Positions 21,019 to 31,300 of a stretch of 35,222 nucleotides of DNA are shown piece after piece. A program made the translations under genes and the position numbers. Source of the stretch: Phoronis australis (Eukaryota > Phoronida > Phoronidae); NCBI GenBank assembly GCA_002633005.1, contig NMRA01000489.1, forward strand, positions 1-35,222, read 5' to 3'. Numbering within the stretch: the stretch's first letter is position 1; each line of letters begins with the position of its first letter. The notes beneath the pieces are model-generated. The model did not search any database and was not told where the DNA came from. It saw only the letters and a program-made list of their open reading frames with translations.

Positions 21019-21085
21019 GGGGGCTCGAATTCATGACTTTGTGGACCTTTTGGTAAGAAAAAAGCGGGCGGACTAAAAAAAACTA
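21019..21085 (-). repeat. Partial copy of the 620-880 MITE-like family
   Basis: GGGGGCTCGAATTCATGAC, GTGGACCTTTTGGTAAGAAA and GGCGGACTAAAAAAAAC run parallel to 21190-21260 of the complete copy. Both termini are missing. Confidence 0.65.
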
Positions 21086-21164
21086 ACATGATAATAAATA
21101 ATATGAAGCTACACAGGAGGATTTAAATAAGCTTCTAATCCAAATGTAGATAGTAGCCAGTTAC

Positions 21165-21412
21165 CATGTGCGCACACAGCCTTCAAAATGGCGAGGGGGG
21201 GCTCAAATTTCCGTCGATGTGGACCTTTTGCTGACAAAAAATTGGGAGGACTAAAAAAACGGGAGCACCACTGTGAATTGCGCGTTTGCGCATGTTTAAT
21301 GGACTTATGCCTCATTTTCTTTTTGTCTCTCTGAGCCGGACCTTTTTGCCCACTTTGCCAAATGGGGGGGCTCATTCGAGCCTCCCCCGAGCCCCCCCTG
21401 GGTGCGCGCATG
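21165..21412 (-). repeat. MITE-like element, second complete copy
   Basis: Left end CATGTGCGCACACA, right end TGGGTGCGCGCATG (21399-21412), 248 bp. Its interior matches 620-880 in reverse orientation. Long C/G runs (GGGGGGGCTC, CCCCCCCTGG) flank the TIRs. No transposase. Confidence 0.75.
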
Positions 21413-21518
21413 TATTCTATATAGTGTATTGTGGAGGATCAGAAGATGTTTGACGCCTGTGCTTGAAACTGGTTTGAAAGGAAAACCTGTCAGTGTCAAG
21501 TCTCAAAACAGCAAATGA

Positions 21519-21660
21519 ATCGTGGGCGGCGCACCATAGGGCTGTAGCCCCCCCACTTTTTTCAGTGATAGGCCGCACTTGGTCTATAGGCGGTACACCA
21601 CAGGGGGCTGAAGGGGCTTTACTGAGCCCCCACATTTTTCAGTGCTGCGCCACCCATGAT
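21519..21660. repeat. G/C-rich two-unit repeat with inverted ends
   Basis: Two ~70-80 bp units share GGCGCACCA/GGTACACCA, AGGG.CTG, AGCCCCC.ACATTTTTCAGTG and a closing GC.GC.AC block. The outer ends GTGGGCGGCGCAC and CTGCGCCACCC are near reverse complements, so the whole may be a small fold-back element. Confidence 0.55.
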
Positions 21661-21753
21661 GATGCGCTGAAAAACTTAATTTTAGTAGGCTAATGAAGAT
21701 GGATGATTCATGCAATATGAAAATAGCAAATTTAAGCCTTGACTTGATATTGA

Positions 21754-21973
21754 CAGTGGCAGATCTACGTTTTCAGTAAGGGGGGGGGGTGAATCCGAGG
21801 CGCGTAGCGCCGAGCGGAGGGAAGGTCGGGAGGGCCGTGGTTTCCCTCCTCCCGTGTAAGATTTTTTTTGGTTTTTAGTAGCTGATTTCATTTTTCTGGC
21901 GACATTTTTTTATTTTTGATCCTGTCCCGAGGGGGGTTTGAACCCCCTGAACCCCTCCTTAGATGCGCCTCTG
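21754..21973. repeat. MITE-like element with imperfect CAGTGGCAGATCTA / TAGATGCGCCTCTG ends
   Basis: The left end CAGTGGCAGATCTA and the right end TAGATGCGCCTCTG are imperfect inverted repeats, each followed inward by a G-run or C-run block (GGGGGGGGG and CCCCCTGAACCCC). Such CAG(T/A)GGCG ends are common in hAT-like and similar non-autonomous elements; the superfamily is inferred only. A short ATTG may flank both ends as a target duplication. Confidence 0.55.
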
Positions 21974-22279
21974 ATTGCATGTTTGAGACAGCCCAACTCA
22001 TTTAGTTTTATCCCCCGAATGTAGCTTAGTCCTGTCGTTCCGATTTACAACTCATTTTAAACCATCTTGGCTTCTTCAATTTTTAACTTAGAATCATAAT
22101 TTTTTACCATCCACGTTCGCAAGACACAGTGACTTCACATTTTTCCCAGGTCGCCAAACAGAATCTGAGGTTGCATTGGCAGGCCTGCAGGTCGCTTAAT
22201 GGAGGGCTGTGTTGTTATGAAATGTGTCTCATCTCTACATATTCATATACTGATTACATCTCATCTTGTTCCTGATTAG
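21974..22279. other. Upstream flank or intron of the TNFR gene
   Basis: No signal-peptide exon was found here. The acceptor TTGTTCCTGATTAG at its end leads into the first exon I can support. Confidence 0.4.
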
Positions 22280-22312
22280 GATGGCTATCAGGAGAATGCT
22301 GGACAATGTATG
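22280..22312 (+). CDS. TNFR exon: end of a Cys-rich repeat
   Basis: Encodes DGYQENAGQCM between TTGTTCCTGATTAG and GTAACC; phase 0 on both sides. G-Y-x-E-N-A-G-Q-C is typical of the end of a Cys-rich module and fits the next exon without a break. Confidence 0.6.
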
Positions 22313-25300
22313 GTAACCTAACCAATTTCAATTCAAAAAGAGTATGTGAACCCGATGATGAAGGGCAATTGCACCAGCGTGATAAAGCTTGTATTTCCAA
22401 CACCAGATCATTGCTCATTGCTTAAGTGTACTAAAGCAGCAAGCCCATCAACTTCTTGGTAACTTGAGAATTGTTTGTTTCAGGGCTTGGATAGTGTTTG
22501 CGGCCAATACAGCTACTCGTTGCTTGATGGCTCCAGTGTAACATGTAGCTTGTGTCAACCTGGATATCGTGTTCTTCATCACTGCAACAGAACACATCCC
22601 ACTGTGTGCGTCCCTTGTGGGTCAAATACATTCAACACGGCGTGCAGCAGGTCCACCTCCTGTGCAGACTGTGCTGAAAGTTGTGAGTCTTTGTATGGGT
22701 TGGTTCCAACGGCTACATGCTCTACTGTAAATGACTTGATATGTGATTGTCCGAATCGCATGTTTAGACGTGGCAAATATGACAGATGCACTGAGCATAC
22801 AGTGTGCAAATTGGGCTCCGGTGTCTCTAAGAATGGTAGGTGGGAATTTAATTACTTCTATTAGTTAGTTTCATTGTTATTGCCTCTGAACTAAAGTTAT
22901 GGAAGTTGTCAAGTTTTTACATCTTTTAGGGTAGTAGTCGGATATAATGTGCCTGCATTTTGATGACCAGTTCTCTCCATTGACTTTAGGGTATCAAACC
23001 GGTTCTCAAAATGTAGGCACATTATATCTGACTTGCCGCTGCAGGTACAAGGGACATGCTCTAATTGTAAAACACGCGCAGGGATGTCTTCATTCATTAA
23101 GTGGAAGCCGTGAAATTTCTCCCATAATTCGTCATTCCAGCCTCACCATTGTGGCATTGATTTTGCTAGTGTGCGCAATTAAAGTGCCTAGCATACACGC
23201 GAAAAATTAGTCTTTTACTGTGTGACCATAAATCTCACTTTTCTTGCCAGAAACTTGCTTTAGCGAATGCATTCCCAATGATATGTTGTGAAAAATAGTC
23301 CAGTCAAGAATACATTGTTATCTACGCTGCCTAGACCTCTCAAAGTTATAACACCTCACTTGCATTTTGATGTTGTTGGCTATAACCATTAGTAACTCAC
23401 TGATTGTTTCAATTCATTATATATTTACTTGACAGTCCTGTCTCAGCATGAATCATAAAGTCTTGTAAATGGATTATGACTAATTGATGTTGTTGGCTAT
23501 AACTCTTAGTAACTCACTACTGTTTCAATTCATTATATATTTACTTGACAGTCCTGTCTCATCAAGAATCATAAAGTTTTGTAAATGGATTATGACTAAC
23601 TGATGTTATTTCTGCTTCTAAATTTTATTTGTACGTCCCATAGAGTGAAGGGTTTGTAAACATGCATGAACCTCAACATGGGTCGTTGTCACGTACTCTC
23701 TCTGATTGCGAGTATTGTTTGGTTATTGTACAGGTCCTAGAGAGGTTCGTTTCCAAAATTAAGTGAGGGTGACACAGATTACGAGTTGCATGAACCCAAT
23801 TAATAATGTTAATGAGAATGGTAATAGTACTCCTTTATTTCCAGGGACAAACGGGTCGGATACAGAGTGTGAGCAGTGTAAGCATGGGTTCTATTCTGAT
23901 GTTCCACAAAACTATGAATCTCCCTGCCGCCCATGGTCTACATGTCCTGATGGTTATGTGATGAAGTTTCCTGGAAACGCCAGCCATGATGTCACGTGTC
24001 AGAAGAATTCAAGTGGTGTTGCAACAACAACAACAACAACAACGGATGGTATGAATATGTTGACTCATCTTTGTCTACCTTGAGTGTTTAAATTGTCTAG
24101 AAATTCAGAGCGACAGAAGTAAAATTGTTGAAAATTCAGGGGTGGGTGTTTAACTGTATGTGGGCATTAACATAAATTGGTAAAGTAACAGGAAATTTAT
24201 CCAATTAAATGCATATTAAGCCCTTTCTATCCAGCTCAGTTGTCGTATTAAGTCGTTGTTTATGATAAGGTAACTGGAAATTTATCTGGGTAAAATCCGT
24301 ATTTAGTCCTGTCTAGCGAGTCAAATTTGCTGTCACTTGTTGTATATGATAGTTGCAAGAAATTTATTGATTAAAAACTTGTGCTGAGTCCGGTCTACCC
24401 AAATATATTACCAGTATACGAATGTTGTACTGGACTGTATAGACAGTCGAATGCCACAAATTGCACCATGTACACAGGTGCTTCAACTGGTCCGACTACG
24501 TAGATCGGTGATTTGTCACATAGGACCAAGATATACGGCGTTGATGAGTGATTTGTCATGTAGGAACAAGACAGGCTGGGTTGATGAGTGATTTGTCATG
24601 TAGGACCAAAATAGACTGCATTGACGAGTGATTTGTCACATAGGACCAAGACAGACTGCGTTGATGAGTGATTTGTAATGTAGGACCAAGACTGACTGCA
24701 CTGACGGGTGATTTGTCATGTAGGACCAAGACAGACTGCGTTGATGGGTGATTTGTCACGTAGGACCAAGACAGGCTGTGTAGATGGGTGATTTGTCACG
24801 TAGGACCAAGACGGAGACTGCGTTGATGGGTGATTTGTCACGTAGGACCAAGACAGACTGCATTGATGAGTGATTTGTCATGTAGGACCAAGATAGTCAT
24901 GCACAAACATTATGTACTGCAATGATGTCAAAGCTGTACTTGTCTGAACAAAAATGCTTTTGTTTCTGAAAAATGGGTAGTACATTTTGTATTACAAATT
25001 GTGCCTTTCAGATGGCAGTGTACGTGGAACTTCTGTGAAAACTGAACTTGAAGTTGTTCCAGTTGTTGCTGTGGTATCACTAGTTGTCATTGTGGTATTG
25101 GTAGTAATCGTCTGTCAGTGGAATAGAAAACGGTGAGACTTGGTGTATTAATGTTACTGAGACTGCAGGTTAAGTTCAAATCCACCTGGCTCTTATAACA
25201 TTTGATGTCAAATACGCTAACTATTCAGTTGACCATCTTAGTGTGACATAATTCCTTTAACTTTGTATCTTACACAGTCTTGGTTTAATTTTTGAGCTTG

Positions 25301-28300
25301 AGTGTTCTCTTTACTTCAAAATCAGTGAATTGTTAATTTATCCACCAAAAGCAATTAAAGTTTCCGCAAAATGGGAATCAAGCTGCTTGTGTTGGAATTT
25401 CAAATCATTACAAAGCCCATTCTATCCCTCTCAGTTGGTTATCTGGGTAGTAATAACCAATAACCTGTTAATTATATTAATCGAAGAAACAGGCTCAAGC
25501 AACATCTGGCTTACATTCCGGAAACACTAGAACATCCAAGGCTTCATGAGAAGCCGCGATGTATGACAAGCGGAGCATGTGATCTTACTTATAGTCTATC
25601 TCCGGAGGTTGTTTGGGCCACTTAACACAGCGCTAACAACATCAGATATGCCTGATACCCTGTAATGAGTAGTGTTGAAACAATTTGACTGTCGCTAAAG
25701 GAAAACGCCAAATATCAATCCAAGACTGCAGCAAAATTGATTCTGTGTGTCTCACAAAAAATTTGAAAATTCCCATAAGTGAAGCAATATGTCTTGTCGG
25801 CTACACACAAACCTCATATTGCTATTGAGAAGTATGTTGTATCTTGTTTGATGAAGAATCTTAACCTTGGTAGGTGCTTTGGTATGCCCTCATTGTCTAT
25901 CATAGCCAATACCCTTTCCAGTACTTAATGTCGGTGTGGCTCAAAATCCATTCAGAATTGTGCCTAGAAACTGACAGGGTTTCCGATGAATGGATTCTGA
26001 AAAATGTTCTCACCGTTACTGTTTATACAGCCAGCTCCAACAAAAGACCAGTTGTGATTAGATATGCCTGGCTTGACCATGTAAAGATTGTTCATTGTGG
26101 TCGTAACTATCTTAGTTGGTTCTCCATGCTAGTCTGAATGTGAGCTAAGTTGTGATATATACGATAAAATCTCTTCAATTTCGGGCAAAAATAATTGCTA
26201 AAATTGCCCCCTTTTCATTTTTCGTTGTTGTGAATGCCCACAGTGGGACAGCATTAATTTGGTGCTTCATGTCTTTCATGGAAAAAATGGGAAAATAAAG
26301 AATTCACTTGTCAGCTATATTTTGTGTTAAAATTGAGATTTTATTGTATGTATATAGTAAAAGGGTTTGGCTACATGGTGTAGGGATTTAACTACAACAT
26401 GTTGTTGAACAGTTATGAGTTGTATTGAATTAGGTATTTTAGTACAATCATGTAAACCTGCAATTTTGTTGCTTTATCCAGCAAAGCAAAGAAACAGGCC
26501 AATAATAATGTATCTGATGATGGTCACACCTTGGTCAAAGTTCTGGTTGAAAAACAGAATGGCTTTGAAAGGACAAATGCACAGTAAGTTATTAGTATTA
26601 CTTATAGTAGTGTCACTGTCCTTTTCATTGGTAAGGTACTTGTTAATTTATCCATTTAGAATCAGACTTAGGGCTGTTCCAGCAAAATCTGTGTGGGAGG
26701 GGGGGAAGGCAACTGAAATAAAAATTTATGGGTGGTTGCGTTTGATTTAAATTCAAAATGGCTGGTAGTCGTACTTCATAAAAATAAAAATTTACAGGTC
26801 GTTGTTGTTTCATTGGGCCATAAATGTTTGATGGTGGGTAATTTTAGTAAATTTTATAAACAATCCACACAGAATCAAAAACTGAAACAAAAATGCAACT
26901 TGCAAAAAGCTCCGACTTTTTCACTCCCTCCGATCTCCTCATCGGCATGCCCATAACACCATTTAACCACAGGTGCTCGAATTTCTCCATGGCTAATAAC
27001 CAAAAATAAGAAACATATGTTTTCTTAGTAATGAATGACGTTAGTGGTGATGGAGGAACAGATAAACTCAAGTGCCTGTGCAGTCAACCACAAGAACAAA
27101 AAAAATTACGGGTGGTTGCATTTCAAACTTATAAAAAATTACGGTTGGTAGGCTGAAGAAATAAATGAAAAATATGGGTGGTGGGTGCGAAAAAAAGGTG
27201 CCTTCCCCCCCTCCCATACAGATTTTACTGGAACAGCCCTTAACATTTCTGCTAATTTACCATATCTGCAGATAGTCTAGAGTTTGAATGATTTAACTAT
27301 TAAAGGACAGCTGTTGTTCGATATCAACGTTTGTTTTTGGTTGTTTTTTTGAACATCATAGAGATTGAAAGTGATCTCTGTGTGTGAGAGGATTTGGCAC
27401 TCATGCCTATTTCAATATTGTAGGAAGTCTATTACACTGTTCATACACTCTGCTTATTTTAAAATGATGATTTTTCTGGCGATGATGGAAAACGGTTTCT
27501 ACCCCCAAAAAGTATCGAGAGATTAATGATTACCAGTAATTGATCTGAAGCAGCCCAGCCCTGGACAGATCGCTAACCCTGTCAAAATGGATGCAATTTT
27601 GACACTCATTTTTTCCTCAGTTTCCCGAAAGTCCTTGTTTGTGGACGGAAATTGTTTTCTATTATGGCATGGGTTGGTTTGAGACACATGTTTTGTGGTT
27701 GAAACACCTGGTTTACAAATTGTATTTTAGGTTGGAAGGAAGGAGGGAACGTCTTTTTACTTGAGACTGTTTATTCTGCCTTTGACACCTCTGTTTCTAG
27801 TATGTGTCTCAAAGTCTTTTGCTAAAAAGCCAAAGAACTCTTACAAGTGGCTGAAATCGTGTGGGACAATTTTATCCAGAAGCAGGCAGTGTTGGAAAAG
27901 CTATAATAAGATATTGTTACGGTGGCTAGAAAGGAGCTTTGGACTGACTAATTTCACTAATATGTTGGGATACAGAGCGTGGTTTGCAAGGATGTTATCT
28001 CGCTTGTACTATGTCTGTGATTGTATTTGAAACACTACTATGACGAGAGTACTGAATTGATATTCCATTTACAGGTGTATGGCTTGTACCACTGGTGCTG
28101 GTGACACTAACAGGAAAGGTTTGTTTTCTAATCTTCTCTCCACCTTCATTGTTTCATTCTGCAGTTTCTGTCTAAAACCTTGGATAGTTACCATGTGTAT
28201 ATCTCAGTTTGAAGTGGCTTTGTAAATATCTTGAAAACCCCAGGTTGTGTTTTGATGAAGTATGTACAAGGATAGTTCATGGTTTTTTTCAATCTTTCTT

Positions 28301-31300
28301 ATTTGCCCCCCCCAGGACCAGGGTGGTGCTAGGCTTTTCAGTATTTTGGGGAAGAGCATTACGGTTGATTTATGGCGAATTGATTCGCAGATTTAATTGA
28401 AACTCGACGCAATGGTATGTGACAGTTATATTGGTGGCACAAGTTGATTTTCAGACAGATATGACCACTGCCGCATCGTCTAGTGGCCATTTATCGTCTA
28501 CAAGGGGCTTTTCAAGATTTTTAGGGAGCATTTCTGGATATCTAGTGGACAAATTGACAAATTTCAGTGAAACTTGCCTCAGAGGTATGTGGTTGCAATT
28601 GTGATCGATTTTTGGGCAGATTCGACTCAGCAGCAACCTGTAGTCTCTGTTCCATTTTAGAAATGATCTCAGCAAAAAGTTTTGAGTAGATTCCATCATG
28701 GTGTCTATTTTTATCTGCTAAATCTCACGATTCTTCTTTATGAAAAGAAATAGACTGCACCTGCCAATTTTTGGATGGTACCATATTTATTTGTGCCATT
28801 TTTACTTCTTTTTGAAAATGTTGAAAACTATCATTTATTTCATTTGATTTGAGTCGAAATATTTAGGTATCAACAATTCTATGTAAATGCTGATTGTTCT
28901 AGCTCCCCCTTGTGGTCAGTTTGTTATCTCATTGTACCATTCCTGATTCCTGAACCTAATAAGGACTCTTAGAAACATACAATTTGCATTCCATTGTAGG
29001 TGAATATTAGCGCTTGGCATTGCACTTGTTTTAGGTTTTGTAGAGTTAATCATTTAAGGGTAAAAAACATGGTTGTGGTCCCTACTCTGACTCATTCTGC
29101 ACTCATTGACTAAAACAAACGTGCGCCTTTATCAGTTTCAGTCAAGGTCTTGTGTTTTAACTAATCTATGCTTGGGTCATCTGATTTTCAATAGAACATG
29201 CAAGTTATCAGTTCATGACTGTCACTGAGGTCACTGGGTGAGGTCAGTGATTGCATAAATCATGCCTAATTCCACAGTGACGATATGTCCTTGACATTTT
29301 ATTGAATCACTGTGTTGTTCAAATGTTTATAACTAACCATTTTGGTTTTCTTGAAAAGGACACATGACAAAATATGCAGGCTGTGTAGTGGTTTCATGAA
29401 ACGGGAGAAAACATAACATATACAGGCACCGATGTATTATATCAATCACAAGTTCTTCTAGCGACCTCCTAAAGGGTATTTCAGTCAGTCAGCTAATTTC
29501 AGGTTTGGTGACAATGTCTGTGAATAATAATAGTACTATTGATGTGTTTACTCTGTGCTAAACATTCTTACTTTTTCCCCCAGATATCGCAGCGCCTATC
29601 ATCCACTTGAAAGGTAAGTGTTGCACATTTTCACGTTTGCTATCCTTCGAGCCTAAAATTACAATAAAGTTGCGCCAAATTTGTTCTCAAAACGTCGAAG
29701 CCTATCTTGATGTCTTGTAACAGATAAAGGATAATGAGAAAACTGGTAACTTAGGCAAAAAGCAAGTCCTAAGTGCGACCCAATCCATGAGGTTTTTATG
29801 CGGCCACATATTTATATGTGGGTGCATATTGCCGTCATCGCTATCTGGACGTTGGATGTCCGCAGCTGAATCTCCTAAACCTCTTGCAGAATCTTAATGA
29901 GATTTGTTATGTGCATTCTTGTGATGCTGACGACAGATGGTGACGACTTTTGGACTGATCTGAATACTGCTGTGCCCCCTAGGGGCAATTTTAATTTTTT
30001 ATGGTTGCCTCGGTATCTTCGTAAGTTGGATGGATTTTTATGCACCCACATATTTATATGTGGACGCATTATGTCATCATTCCCGTTCGGCGTTCGTTGC
30101 TCTATCTCCAAAATCCTTTGACGTATGTTCGTGAAATTGTGCACATGTGTTCCTTTTATGGATGGGACGGCACAAGCGAACTTTCGGACGGATCCGACTA
30201 CTGGTGTGCCCCCTAGTGGCAGTTTAGTTTTTTACGTTTACCTTTATATCTTCAAAGGTCCTCCACGTACATTCATAAAGTATGGCATATAGGCATCTGT
30301 TAGTCAGATGATGCTATCCTTCCGTTTTCAGATGGATTCGATGTTGTTTGTGTCACTTTGTGTCCATTTTTACTGTTTTTGAGTTTTTTGGCGTCCACCC
30401 CTCTATCAACCAAACCACTCTAAGGATGATTGTGAAAATTGGCATGTATGTTCTTACTTTGAAGAGGATGGCCGACGATGGTCTTCTGACAACTTCAACT
30501 ACTGCGGTGCCTGCTACTGGTATTTTTGTTTAGTGCCCATAGCTGCATCTCCTAAACCCACTGCAAATCTTTATTAAGTTTAGTAATTGCATTTATATGA
30601 AGCTAAACACAGATGACGACGTATTTCAGGCGGATCCAACAAACGCTGTGCCCCTTAGTGGCAGTTTTATTGTTTTCTGTTTTCCTTTCTTCTTCTGAAG
30701 TTCCTTTACAGATTTTTATGAAATTTGGTAAATAGCTTTCAATTAAAGAAGAGATGAAATGTTCCCGTTTTCATATGGATTGGATGTTTTTGCTCCATCT
30801 AGTGGCCATTTTCATGAAACAAATAAACAACCCTAGAAGCAAACCGTTTGTGGTGCATTCGCTGGCACATTTCAATGCTCTGCATTGCTCTTGTTGGAGG
30901 TCTTTGACAATTCTACACCACCTAGTGGCTTTTTCTTTTAAATTTTTGGGTCCGTTTTTGACGTCTGCCTTTCTATGTGCCAAACCACTTGAAGTATGAA
31001 AATTGGCAGGTGTGTTTCTGATGAGGAGACTGCAGTTGACATTGATTTTTGGGCATGGTTGACTACTTCCTGGTTTTTATGCGCTCACATATTTATATGT
31101 GGACGCATTACTATGCCGTCATCTCTGTCCGTCCGTCCGGGCGGCATCTGGCGTCCGGCGTACGCTGCTCTATCTCCAAAACCCTTAGACATACGTTCAT
31201 GAAATTTGGCACATATGTTCCATTTATGAATGGGACGGCATGTGCGAACTTTCGGACGGATCCGACTACCGGTGTGCCCCCTAGTGGCAATTTTAATTTT

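Noticed and set aside
22200-22270. ATG at about 22217 as receptor start directly upstream of the first exon
   Set aside because: The frame from this ATG stops before the acceptor and encodes no signal peptide.
24556-24759. Minus-strand frame with repeated peptide LVLHDKS
   Set aside because: It is a shadow of the 40 bp minisatellite.
26844-27071. Minus-strand 75-codon frame inside the Harbinger-like element
   Set aside because: It lacks transposase motifs and the element is non-autonomous; the frame seems accidental.
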